DNA from: Streptomyces uncialis
Lineage (GTDB): Bacteria; Actinomycetota; Actinomycetes; Streptomycetales; Streptomycetaceae
DNA: 64,000 nucleotides
Assembly (NCBI RefSeq): GCF_001905345.1
Contig: NZ_LFBV01000010.1
Coordinates: 1 to 64,000, forward strand
Reading direction: 5' to 3'
Below, in pieces: positions 1 to 8,304 of the stretch (positions within the stretch are counted from its first letter, which is position 1; each line of letters opens with the position of its first letter). Both the position numbers and the translations under genes were made by a program. The notes below the pieces were generated by a model. That model did not search any database, was not told the origin of the DNA, and saw nothing but the letters and a program-made list of their open reading frames with translations.

Positions 1-49
1 CCAGCCGGTCACACGATCACTGATCGCCTACGACCACTGATCATTCGGA

Positions 50-845
50 ATGACTCGTCTAGGTCTGTCCGGCGTGACGCGCTTGTTCCTGTGCCGTCGC
101 TCGGTGGGTGCGCAGTTCCCCGCGGGTCGCCTTCGCTTGCGCTTCCTAGGTCTGTCCGGCGTGACGCACTTGTTCCTGTGCCGTCGCTCGGTGGTTTCGC
201 GCAGTTCCCCGCGCCCCTTTGGGGCGCCACCTGTTTGTTCTTCGGGTCGGTGCCGGTCGGGATTCTCCGTCCTCGATCCGACACGCTCGGTCGGACATCC
301 CCCTTGCCCGACTGAAGAGCATCGGAGTCTGCGGGCAGAGATTCCCGCCCACCCCCTCCCGCAGCCGAGCGCCTGCACGAGGAGGATGGTTCAACCCCAC
401 CACAGCAGACGGAGAACAGCCCCAGGTGGCGCCCCCAAAGGGGCGCGGGGAACTGCGCAAAGACGAGAACCGGCCCGCACCCGAAGAACGACCGCAAGGG
501 GGCACCACCTAGGGGCGCGGGGAACTGCGCAAAACGAGGGCGACCCGCACCCGAAGAGCGACCGCAAGGGGGCACCACCTAGGGGCGCGGGGAACTGCGC
601 GAAACCACCGAGCGACGGCACAGGAACAAGTGGGCCCAGCCGGACAGACCCAGGGGCGCGGGGAACTGCGCACAGACGAGGGCGGCCCCGCACCCGAAGA
701 AGCGACCGCAAGAGGGCAGCATCCAGGGGCGCGGGGAACTGCGCACCCCGCGAGCGACGGCACAGGGACAAGTACGTCCAGCACAGGGAACCTCGGGGGC
801 GCGAGCGGAGGCGACCTGCGGGGAACTGCGCACCCACGGACGACC
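50..845. repeat. block of inverted and direct GC-rich repeats
   Basis: The stretch from 1 to 897 holds no credible gene. It is built from copies of the core GGGGCGCGGGGAACTGCGC at 440-458, 512-530, 582-600, 653-671 and 726-744 on the plus strand, a degenerate copy at 816-831, and inverse copies at 110-124 (partial) and 199-217. Larger units are also repeated: 61-107 and 148-194 are near-identical direct repeats of 47 bp. Positions 151-218 are an imperfect inverted copy of 582-650, so a long hairpin is possible. Open frames crossing the block are compositional artefacts. Function unknown; it may be an intergenic REP/MITE-like family. A second block lies at 5504-5745. Confidence 0.85.
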
Positions 846-897
846 TGTACGGGGACGAGTACGTCCAGGTGTGGAACCCCCGGGGGCGGGGCGTGGG

Positions 898-2268
898 TTA
901 CAGGGGTGACTCCTGGTGGGGGGTGGTGTGGGGGCGGGAGAGGGTGAGGAAGGCCAGGGCGGCGGCCAGGGCTGCGGTGAGCTGGACGACGGCCATCGGC
1001 ACAGCCGTGTGCTCCCCCGCGATCCCGACGAGAGGCGAAGCCACCGCGCCGATCAGGAACGACGACGTACCGATCAGCGCGGACGCGGACCCCGCCGCGT
1101 GCCCCGCCCGGAAGAGGGCCAGCGCGTTGGTGTTGGGCAGCACCAGCCCCATCGCGGACATCAGCACGAACAGCGCCGCGGCGACCGGGAAGAGCCCCGC
1201 CTTCCCGAACACCCCCGCCGTGAGCAGCAGCAGCGCGACCGACGCGAGACCGATCACCGCGAGCCCCACCCCGACGGCCTTGTCGAGGCTGACCCGGCCG
1301 ACGAGCAGACGGCCGTTGATCTGGCCGACGATCACCAGGCCGACCGAGTTGACACCGAAGAGCAGCGAGAACGTCTGGGGTGAGGCCCCGTAGATCTCCT
1401 GGACGACGAACGGCGAGGCGGACACGTACGCGAACAGCGCGGCGAAGGTGAAGCCGCCCGCGAGGGTGTAGCCGGTGAACGCGCGGTCGGCGAGGAGTCC
1501 GCGCATGGTGCGCAGCGCGGCCCGGACCCCGCCGGGGTGCCGGCGGGCGGGCGGCAGGGTCTCCGGCAGCCGGAAGCGGACGAGGAGGGTGAGGACCACC
1601 CCGACGACGGTGAGCACCCAGAACACCCCGCGCCAGTCGGTGAACCGCAGCACCTGGCCGCCGATGACGGGACCGATGATCGGGGCGACCCCGGAGATCA
1701 GCATCAGGGTGGAGAAGAACCGGGCCATCGCGACCCCGTCGTAGAGGTCCCGGACGATCGCGCGGGCGATCACGATGCCCGCGGCGCCCGCGAGTCCCTG
1801 GGCGAGCCGGAAGGCGATGAGGAGTTCGACATCGGGGGCGACGGCGCACGCGGCGGTGGCGACGATGTAGATCAGCAGACCGATCAGCAGCGGGCGTCTG
1901 CGGCCCCACTTGTCGCTCATGGGTCCCACGACGAGCTGTCCGAGGGCCATGCCCGCGAGGCAGGCGGTGAGGGTGAGCTGCACGGTCGCGGCGGAGGCGC
2001 CCAGCATCCCGGTGACCTCCGGCAGCGCCGGGAGGTACATGTCCATGGACAGCGGGGGCATCGCGGTGAGTCCGCCGAGGACCAGCGTCACCAGGATTCC
2101 GGTGCGGCGGACGGCCGGGGGGTGGACGGCGGGTCCCGGGTCGCCCGGTGGCGCGGGGACGGGCACGGGGACCGGTGGCGGCGCGACCTGCTCCCCCGCC
2201 CGGACGTCGGTGTCCAGGGGCCCCGGTATGTCGTCCCCGTCCTGTGCGGCACTCCCGCGCTCGGGCAT
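898..2268 (-). CDS. Bcr/CflA-type MFS multidrug exporter
   Basis: This is a 456-residue drug:proton antiporter of the DHA1 (Bcr/CflA) family in the cytoplasmic membrane. About 55 hydrophilic, proline-rich residues precede twelve predicted hydrophobic segments. The classic MFS motif A is visible as GPMSDKWGRRRPLL after the second segment, and the second half carries the matching repeat. The ATG at 2268 is preceded by AGGGGAGGG, a strong ribosome site. It is divergent from the oxidoreductase at 2484 with about 215 bp between them, and its 3' end runs into the repeat block. The substrate cannot be read from the sequence. Confidence 0.9.
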   Translation of the reverse strand: MPERGSAAQDGDDIPGPLDTDVRAGEQVAPPPVPVPVPAPPGDPGPAVHPPAVRRTGILVTLVLGGLTAMPPLSMDMYLPALPEVTGMLGASAATVQLTLTACLAGMALGQLVVGPMSDKWGRRRPLLIGLLIYIVATAACAVAPDVELLIAFRLAQGLAGAAGIVIARAIVRDLYDGVAMARFFSTLMLISGVAPIIGPVIGGQVLRFTDWRGVFWVLTVVGVVLTLLVRFRLPETLPPARRHPGGVRAALRTMRGLLADRAFTGYTLAGGFTFAALFAYVSASPFVVQEIYGASPQTFSLLFGVNSVGLVIVGQINGRLLVGRVSLDKAVGVGLAVIGLASVALLLLTAGVFGKAGLFPVAAALFVLMSAMGLVLPNTNALALFRAGHAAGSASALIGTSSFLIGAVASPLVGIAGEHTAVPMAVVQLTAALAAALAFLTLSRPHTTPHQESPL

Positions 2269-2483
2269 GCGCCCTCCCCTTCGTCTGCCGTTCCTGGTGT
2301 TCGCCGGCGTTGGTTTCCGTTGGATGCCGATGGAGTTCGCCGGGTCCGTTCTCTATGCTCGCAGTCCGGATCGGATGGTTGAGACCATTTATCCACGTAC
2401 CGGGCCCGGCCCGGTGGCGGGGCGGTCCGTTTCTCGCGGGAGCGGCTGCCCCAGGGGCACCGCCCAGGAACGGAAGGGGCCTC

Positions 2484-3485
2484 ATGGCCGGGGAACGTGT
2501 GCGCTGGGGAGTACTGGCGACGGGCGGGATAGCCGCCTCCTTCACCGCCGATCTGCTGGACATGCCGGACGCCGAGGTCGTCGCGGTCGCGTCCCGTACC
2601 GAGGCGGGCGCGAAGGCGTTCGCCGAGCGGTTCGGGATCGGGCGCGCGTACGGCGACTGGGCCTCGCTCGCCGCCGACGAGGACATCGATGTGGTGTACG
2701 TCGCCACTCCGCACGCCGCGCACCGGCGGGCCGCCGGGCTGTGTCTGGGGGCGGGCCGTCCGGTGCTGGTCGAGAAGGCGTTCACGCTGAACGCGCCCGA
2801 GGCGGTGGAGCTGGTGGCGCTGGCACGGGCCCGGGGCCTGTTCCTGATGGAGGCCATGTGGATGTACTGCAACCCGCTGATCCGCAGGCTGAAGGGGCTG
2901 GTGGACGACGGGGCGATCGGTACGGTCCGGGCGGTGCACGCCGACTTCGGGATCGACGGCAGCTTCCCGGCCACGCACCGGCTGCGGGACCCGGCGCAGG
3001 GCGGCGGCGCGCTGCTCGACCTCGGTGTGTACCCGGTGTCGTTCGCGCAGCTGTTCCTCGGTGAGCCGGCCGGGGTGAGCGCGGCGGCCACGCTGTCGCC
3101 GGAAGGGGTCGACCTCCAGACCGGCATGGTGCTGTCGTACGACAGCGGCGCGCTCGCGGTGCTGCACTGCGCGGTCAACGCGCACACCCCGGTCGTCGCG
3201 TCGGTCACCGGCAGCGAGGGGCGGGTGGAGATCCCCGGCGGGTTCTTCTACCCGGAGCGGTTCGTGCTGCACCGGGACGGCAAGGAGCCGCAGGAGTTCG
3301 TGACGGACCCGGCGGACGGGCCCCGGGACACGTTCCGTCATGAGGCGGCCGAGGTGATGCGGTGTCTGCGCGCGGGGGCGGTGGAGTCCCCGCTGGTCCC
3401 GCTGGACGGATCGCTCGCCGTGATGCGGACGCTGGACGCGGTGCGGGAGCGGACCGGGGTGCGGTACCCGGGCGAGCGGGTCTGA
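2484..3485 (+). CDS. Gfo/Idh/MocA family NAD(P)-dependent oxidoreductase
   Basis: A 333-residue dehydrogenase of the Gfo/Idh/MocA family, which oxidises or reduces sugars, inositols and related polyols with NAD(P). The N-terminal Rossmann fold starts at residue 5 with WGVLATGGIAASF, and the EKP-type motif appears as VEKAFTLN. The C-terminal half is the alpha/beta substrate domain. The frame is open well upstream, but the ATG at 2484 is chosen because GGAAGGGG precedes it and the Rossmann strand begins at once. Length matches the family (about 330). The substrate is not evident and neighbours give no pathway. Confidence 0.9.
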   Translation: MAGERVRWGVLATGGIAASFTADLLDMPDAEVVAVASRTEAGAKAFAERFGIGRAYGDWASLAADEDIDVVYVATPHAAHRRAAGLCLGAGRPVLVEKAFTLNAPEAVELVALARARGLFLMEAMWMYCNPLIRRLKGLVDDGAIGTVRAVHADFGIDGSFPATHRLRDPAQGGGALLDLGVYPVSFAQLFLGEPAGVSAAATLSPEGVDLQTGMVLSYDSGALAVLHCAVNAHTPVVASVTGSEGRVEIPGGFFYPERFVLHRDGKEPQEFVTDPADGPRDTFRHEAAEVMRCLRAGAVESPLVPLDGSLAVMRTLDAVRERTGVRYPGERV

Positions 3486-3657
3486 GGGGCCTCTTCGTCC
3501 GGGGCGACCACGTCTGCCCGGGGCGTGGGACCGGCATTCCTCCGTCCTGAGAATCTCCACAAGCGGAACGAGACCTTCCGTCCGGTATGGCCGGGCAACA
3601 CGCCTATGCTCAGGGTTCCTTCATAAGTATGTTCATCGAATATCCACATTTGGAGCC

Positions 3658-4122
3658 GTGTTGCGTATCCGTTTCGCCGCATCCGCCGCCGTCGCCGTCG
3701 CCGCCCTGGCCGCCCCGCTGCTCGCCGCCACCCCGGCCGCCGCCGCGCCGCACCAGGGAGGACTGCACTTCGGCTGGGTCCAGTACGACAGCCCGGGCCG
3801 CGACACCCGCTCGAACGCCTCGCTGAACGCCGAGCGCGTCAACATCCACAACAACACCCGTTCCACGATCCAGCTCAAGGGCTACAAGATCAAGGACAAC
3901 ACCGGCTACACGTACACCTTCGGCAACCACAAGATCGGCGCGGGCAAGACCGTCCAGCTGCGCACCGGCCGGGGCAGCAACAGCGCCGGTTACGTGTACT
4001 GGAACCGCGGCTCGTACGTCTGGAACAACACCGGTGACAAGGCCCGGCTGCTGCGTCCCAGCGGTTCCCAGGCCGACTCCTGCTCCTGGGGCGACGGCCG
4101 CGGCACCACGTACTGCCACTGA
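3658..4122 (+). CDS. secreted lamin-tail-domain-like protein
   Basis: A 154-residue exported protein starting at GTG. Residues 1-30 form a Sec signal peptide: RIRF, then an Ala/Val-rich core, then a TPAAAAP cleavage region. The mature part resembles a lamin tail domain (LTD), an Ig-like fold: NIHNNTRSTIQLKGYKI, then YTFGNHKIGAGKTVQLRTGRG, then WNNTGDKARLL. A Cys pair near the C-terminus (SCSWGDGRGTTYCH) could form a disulphide. LTD proteins of this size are common in Streptomyces, with no established role. An imperfect inverted repeat with 14-bp arms (about 4221-4288) follows the gene and may end transcription. Confidence 0.8.
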   Translation: MLRIRFAASAAVAVAALAAPLLAATPAAAAPHQGGLHFGWVQYDSPGRDTRSNASLNAERVNIHNNTRSTIQLKGYKIKDNTGYTYTFGNHKIGAGKTVQLRTGRGSNSAGYVYWNRGSYVWNNTGDKARLLRPSGSQADSCSWGDGRGTTYCH

Positions 4123-4291
4123 GCCATCCTGAAGGGGCAGGCGACCGTCCCGGGGCCGGGCGGGGGGGGTGACCGCTCCGCGCGACCGGAACCGCGCGGA
4201 CAGCGGGAACGACCCGCACCACGGGACGGTCGCCCCCTGGTACACGAGACGAGCGGGACCGCGCCGGCACCACAGGGCGACGGTCCCGTCC

Positions 4292-4615
4292 TCATGCCTG
4301 GCCGGTCTCGAACCGTGTGACCTTGCCGCCCTCCACCACGAAGTCCCACCGGGTCCGCATCTCGCCCCAGGTGTCGTTGCTGTAGCGGGCGATGAGCGAG
4401 CGGCCGCCCGCCTTCTCCTTGTCGATGTCCAGATGCCCGTGCGAGGAGAAGATCTCCCGCTCGGTCCACTCGTCGAGATCCCGCTCGGTGCCGTCGTCGG
4501 ACATGGTGGCGTCCGGGGTGAGCACCGCCCGGAACGCCGTCCGGTCGTGCGCGTTCACCGCGGCGACGAAGTCGCGCACGGCGGGCTCGCTGAGCTTGGC
4601 GAGCTGGATGGACAT
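4292..4615 (-). CDS. NTF2-like (SnoaL-fold) protein
   Basis: A 107-residue single-domain protein of the NTF2-like superfamily. The pattern is an N-terminal helix (VRDFVAAVNAHDRTAFRAVL), then TPDATMSDDG, then the curved beta-sheet segments ending in TRWDFVVEGGKVTRFETGQA. The ATG at 4615 has GGGAGG a few bases upstream. Proteins of this size can be small isomerases or hydrolases, or simply bind a ligand, and no catalytic residues can be assigned with certainty. It stands alone, with a 219-bp gap before the DoxX-like gene on the opposite strand. Confidence 0.75.
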   Translation of the reverse strand: MSIQLAKLSEPAVRDFVAAVNAHDRTAFRAVLTPDATMSDDGTERDLDEWTEREIFSSHGHLDIDKEKAGGRSLIARYSNDTWGEMRTRWDFVVEGGKVTRFETGQA

Positions 4616-4834
4616 GGGGCCTCCCGGGCCTCCTCGCTGCCGCCCGCGGCCTCCTGGCCCCCGGGCGCCGGCACCGCGGGACCACGGGGCCGACGCCGCC
4701 CACCCTCACACCCGTCCGTGTGCCCCGCTACCGGGCGCGGGGGCGTTCGGGCACCCGGGGGTACGGGCGGGCGGACGGGCCCGGGAGGTGCCACCGTGGA
4801 GGGGAAGGCCAGGCATCCCCTGAGGAGGAACGCG

Positions 4835-5377
4835 ATGACCGGCTGTTTCCATGTCCACCGGCGCGATCTGGGTCTGCTGCTGCTCCGGGTCGGCATCGGC
4901 GGGGCGCTGACGGCGCACGGCACGCAGAAGCTGTTCGGCTGGTTCGGGGGCGGCGGCATCGAGGGCACGGGCACCGCCATGGAGTCGATGGGGTACATCC
5001 CCGGCAGGCCCAGCGCGATCGCCTCCGGGCTCGCCGAGGCGGGCGGCGGGACCCTGCTGGCCCTCGGGCTCGCGACGCCGTTCGCGGGCGCGGCGGCCTC
5101 CGGCGGGATGGCGGGCGCCGCCGCGGTGCACGCCCCCAACGGCTTCTTCACCACGGAGGGCGGCTACGAGCTCCCCGCCGCGTTCGGTACGGCCGCGGCC
5201 AGCCTCGCGCTGACCGGGCCCGGCCGGTACTCGGTCGATCACGCGATCGGGCATGTGCTGGACCGGGACTGGATGGTTCCGCTGGCGCTGGTCGCGAGCG
5301 CGGTGGCCGCGGTGTGCGTGGTCGGCACCCGCCAACGAAGGCTCCGCGCGGAACCCACCCCGGCGGAAACCCCCTGA
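4835..5377 (+). CDS. DoxX family membrane protein
   Basis: A 180-residue integral membrane protein of the DoxX family, with four predicted hydrophobic helices. The family signature is clear: LLLLRVGIGGALTAHGTQKL followed by FGWFGGGG, and later a Gly/Ala-rich helix pair. DoxX relatives are linked to thiosulfate:quinone oxidoreductase subunits and to oxidative-stress membrane complexes, but the assignment here is by family only. The ATG at 4835 is preceded by TGAGGAGGAACGCG. Downstream is the second GC-rich repeat block, so it is probably monocistronic. Confidence 0.85.
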   Translation: MTGCFHVHRRDLGLLLLRVGIGGALTAHGTQKLFGWFGGGGIEGTGTAMESMGYIPGRPSAIASGLAEAGGGTLLALGLATPFAGAAASGGMAGAAAVHAPNGFFTTEGGYELPAAFGTAAASLALTGPGRYSVDHAIGHVLDRDWMVPLALVASAVAAVCVVGTRQRRLRAEPTPAETP

Positions 5378-5503
5378 CCACGGCCGCCCCACGGGGCCCC
5401 GGGTCACCCCGGCTCACCCCACTTGCGCCCGCGCGGGCCGCCCGGCGGGGCCCCGGGTCACCCCGGCTGAACGCCCGACGCCCGCCCGGGTACCGACGTG
5501 GCT

Positions 5504-5745
5504 GCGCAGTTCCCCGCGCCCCTGGGGTTCCACCTGCGGCCCACTCGTTCCACTGGGTACGGCGAAAGACGGCGGAAGGGGAGCCCCAAAGGGGCGCGGG
5601 GAACTGCGCAAAGGACGAGGGCCGGCCCGCACCCGACGGACAACGGACAGGGGCAGCATCCAGGGGCGCGGGGAACTGCGCACCCACGAACGACCCGCAC
5701 AGGGACAAGTACGCCCAGCACAGGAAACCCAGCGACGCGGGGCAC
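5504..5745. repeat. second block of the GC-rich repeat family
   Basis: Core copies lie at 5591-5609 and 5663-5681 on the plus strand, with one inverse copy at 5504-5522. The stretch 5643-5730 resembles 705-790 in the first block over most of its length, including the sequence around ACAGGGACAAGTACG, so the two blocks share ancestry beyond the 19-bp core. No gene is supported between 5378 and 5808. Confidence 0.8.
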
Positions 5746-5808
5746 AGCACGACCCGCGGACGAAGACCACGTCCCCCGGCTGGCCCAACCGCAGCGATGG
5801 AGGTCCCC

Positions 5809-5985
5809 ATGGCGAAGCCCCAGCAGGAACGGCGCGGAGCGGACACCGGGCCGGACAAGGAACAGCGCCCCGAACCGGACGACCGCGAGCGGCCCGCCAA
5901 GGGACCGCGCCGGGTCTTCGAGGTGGACCGCTCCGGCACCGCCCGGTCGTCGGACGACGGGCAGCGCAATAGCCCGGACCACTGA
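5809..5985 (+). CDS. small hydrophilic hypothetical protein
   Basis: A 58-residue, strongly charged protein with no hydrophobic segment, rich in Arg, Asp, Glu and Pro; it ends GQRNSPDH. The ATG at 5809 is favoured over the in-frame ATG at 5797 because GGAGG overlaps the upstream one and sits five bases before 5809. Codon use is normal for the genome. The motif RRVFEVDRSGTARS may be the only ordered part. I do not recognise a function. The gene lies between the repeat block and the phosphatase-like gene. Confidence 0.55.
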   Translation: MAKPQQERRGADTGPDKEQRPEPDDRERPAKGPRRVFEVDRSGTARSSDDGQRNSPDH

Positions 5986-6010
5986 GGGCGGCCGGCCCTA
6001 GGCTGACCGG

Positions 6011-6472
6011 ATGACGACGACCTGGAGCCCGGACGCCCCGGGCGTACTGCGGCTGCCGTCCGGACGGACCGTACGGGGCCGGGGGCTGCGCCGCCCGCTG
6101 CCCGGGGGCCCCGCGCCGGAGTACGGTGTGTATCTGCTCGGGAGCCCCCCGCCCGCGACCGCGTGGGACGCGGACTGGCTGCGCTGGCCGGACTTCCGGC
6201 TGCCGAAGGACCGGACGGCCGCCGCCGCCACCCTGGCGCGGGTCTGGACCCGGTCGGCCACCGAGCGGGTCGAGGTGGCCTGCGGAGGCGGCCGGGGACG
6301 TACCGGGACGGCGCTGGCGTGCCTCGCGGTACTCGACGGCGTACCCCAGGGCGAGGCCGTGGCCTATGTCCGCGCGCACTACGACCGGCACGCGGTGGAG
6401 ACCCCCTGGCAACGGCGCTACGTACGCGGCTTCCAGCGCCCCGCCGGGCACCCGGCGGCCGGACACCCGTAG
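6011..6472 (+). CDS. protein-tyrosine-phosphatase-like protein
   Basis: A 153-residue protein with the CX5R phosphate-binding loop of cysteine phosphatases: VACGGGRGRTGTALACLAVL. The nucleophile Cys, the loop Arg and the following Thr are present, but the usual His before the Cys is Ala. WLRWPDF upstream could hold the general-acid Asp. These are features of a small dual-specificity or tyrosine phosphatase fold. It starts 25 bp after the preceding small gene. Activity is likely but not certain given the altered loop. An alternative is a phosphate-binding protein without catalysis. Confidence 0.7.
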   Translation: MTTTWSPDAPGVLRLPSGRTVRGRGLRRPLPGGPAPEYGVYLLGSPPPATAWDADWLRWPDFRLPKDRTAAAATLARVWTRSATERVEVACGGGRGRTGTALACLAVLDGVPQGEAVAYVRAHYDRHAVETPWQRRYVRGFQRPAGHPAAGHP

Positions 6473-6491
6473 CCGCCCGGCAGGGCCCCGC

Positions 6492-7136
6492 TCAGTCGCC
6501 GAGCGCGGACGCCAGCTGGACCAGGGAGTCGACCTGCCAGTCGGCGGCGGCCAGCACCTCGGGGTCCTCGCCCCACAGATGACCCCACGGGCCGCGCCGC
6601 ACATGGGCGACGCGGAGCCCGGCGGCCTTCGCGGGGAACACGTCGTCGCCGGGGTGGTCACCGACGTAGACGGTGGAGCGGGCGGGGCTCTGCGCGAGGT
6701 CGAGGACCCGTTCGAAGAACTCGCCCTTCGGCTTCGCGACATCCCACTCGGCGGTGTCGGCGACGAGGTCGACCGGCAGATCGAGCCCGCGCAGCATCTC
6801 CGTGCAGCGGGCGCTGGCGTCCCCGGCGACGACCACCCGCAGTCCGCGTTCGCGCAGGGCGGCCAGCGCGGGACGCACGTCCGGGTAGAGGTCCCGTTCG
6901 TCGAGGTACTCCCCGCGGCCCGAGACGTCCCGGGCCGCGTCGGCGGAGGCGATGTCCATGTCGGGGTTGATCAGCCGCAACGCGTCCTCGGCGGCCCGCC
7001 CTTGCGCGACCACCGCACCGACCAGCGCCGACACGGTGTGCCGTGGCATCTGGAGCCAGTCGGCCCAGCCGTCCCAGTACCTGTCCCGCCGTACCAGGGT
7101 CTCGCCCACATCAAGAACGATGGTTTCGATCACCAC
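6492..7136 (-). CDS. HAD family hydrolase
   Basis: A 214-residue HAD-superfamily phosphatase. Motif I is VLDVGETL at residues 6-13 (nucleophile Asp), motif II is VVVAGDAS, the motif III Lys is in AKPKGEF, and motif IV is YVGDHPGDDV. An alpha-helical cap sits between motifs I and II. The frame is open further upstream, but the paired GTG codons at 7136 and 7133 put motif I where the family has it. The substrate is unknown; HAD enzymes of this size usually act on small phosphorylated metabolites. The gene converges on the phosphatase-like gene, with 19 bp between them. Confidence 0.85.
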   Translation of the reverse strand: MVIETIVLDVGETLVRRDRYWDGWADWLQMPRHTVSALVGAVVAQGRAAEDALRLINPDMDIASADAARDVSGRGEYLDERDLYPDVRPALAALRERGLRVVVAGDASARCTEMLRGLDLPVDLVADTAEWDVAKPKGEFFERVLDLAQSPARSTVYVGDHPGDDVFPAKAAGLRVAHVRRGPWGHLWGEDPEVLAAADWQVDSLVQLASALGD

Positions 7137-7481
7137 CGGAACACTAGGCCCCCACCGGCCGAGTGCGGGTCGGCCGCGCGAGGGCACGCGGGAAATGAAC
7201 TCGGACCACGTACCCCGTGCACGGCGCACCTGACCGGCTTCGGGAACGCGAAGCGCCTCCGACCGCGTGAGAGTCGCACCCCGGCGGGGGCCGGGTCACG
7301 GCGGCGCGCCCGGGGCGGGGTCGCAGGGTCCCCCCGGGCCACCTCTTTCGACACATCGCGTGCCCCACCTCCGGGACCGTGTCTTGTGACGGGGTGCTCA
7401 CGGTGCCTACAGTCCAGCCATGATCCCGCTTGCGACGACCCGGGAAGGACCGGACGGGGCCGCTGCCAGGGAAGGCGTGAG
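7137..7481. other. intergenic region before the biosynthetic cluster
   Basis: These 345 bp separate the divergent HAD gene and the MerR-like regulator. I see no convincing gene on either strand and no clear repeat. It must hold the promoters of both genes, but no confident -35/-10 pair stands out. Confidence 0.5.
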
Positions 7482-8099
7482 GTGCGACTATCCGATGTGA
7501 GCCGCAGGACCGGGGTGCCGGTGCTGACGCTCCGCACGTTCCAGCAGTCGGGGCTGATCCCCGTCCCGCCCCCGTACGACGAGTCGTACGTCCGCCGGGT
7601 CGAACTGGTGCGGGCGCTGATGGAGGTCGGCGGGCTCACCCACTCCGACACCCGGCGGGTGCTGGGGCGGCTGGAGTCCCCGGAGACCTCGCTGCACCAG
7701 TTGCTGGGTGCCATCCAGTACGCCCTGCCGTCGGCGGGTTCCGCGACCGACGACGCCGACTGGGCGCAGGCGGGCGAGCGGGTCCGTGAACTCGCGGAGG
7801 CCAGGCAGTGGGACGTGAGTCCCGACAACCCCGCCTGGCGGACGCTGATCCAGGCCCTGGTGGTCACCGAGTGGCTGGGGCAGGGGGAGTTGATCCGTCC
7901 GCTGCTGGCCTACGCGGAGGCCCTGGAGAAGGTCGCCGAGGCCGAACTCTGTCTGGTCCTGCGCCAGCCCGACCGGGAGACCGCGGCGACCCGCATGGTG
8001 AACGGCACGGTCATCGGCGACACGGTGATCACCGCGCTGCGCAGACTCGTGCACGAACACGTCTCCACCCGGCTGTGCGCCGCCCCCTCGCCTCACTGA
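7482..8099 (+). CDS. MerR-like transcriptional regulator
   Basis: A 205-residue regulator. The winged-helix part is residues 1-75: RLSDVSRRTGVPVLTLRTFQ, then a shortened wing, then VRRVELVRALMEVGGLTHSD. The C-terminal 110 residues are an all-helical domain that closely parallels the regulator at 19248-19892 (compare WDVSPDNPAW with WDVKPENPGW, and NGTVIGDTVITALRRL with LGTVLGDAAMSAMRRI). The GTG at 7482 is chosen because AGGGAAGG precedes it and the helix-turn-helix starts at once. It lies at the edge of the cluster and may control it; the ligand is unknown. Confidence 0.85.
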   Translation: MRLSDVSRRTGVPVLTLRTFQQSGLIPVPPPYDESYVRRVELVRALMEVGGLTHSDTRRVLGRLESPETSLHQLLGAIQYALPSAGSATDDADWAQAGERVRELAEARQWDVSPDNPAWRTLIQALVVTEWLGQGELIRPLLAYAEALEKVAEAELCLVLRQPDRETAATRMVNGTVIGDTVITALRRLVHEHVSTRLCAAPSPH

Positions 8100-8304
8100 A
8101 CCTTGATTTCCCCATGAAACCAGCCAAGTGGTGTTACCGAACCCCGCTTTACGCATCGGTAACCATGTGAAGCTTGACGATCACGCACAGCTCTTGCAGA
8201 CTCCCACTTGACTATCTGAACAACCGGGCCTTTTGCAATCGCACCAGGTGTGCGGTTCTACCGTCAGTGGGGGGCGGTCCCGGCCCGGACGGGGACGGGG
8301 GCGT

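Noticed and set aside
509..3208. Very long open frames opposite the Bcr exporter and oxidoreductase
   Set aside because: They are Arg/Pro/Gly-rich shadows of real genes with GC-rich third positions and lack domain patterns.
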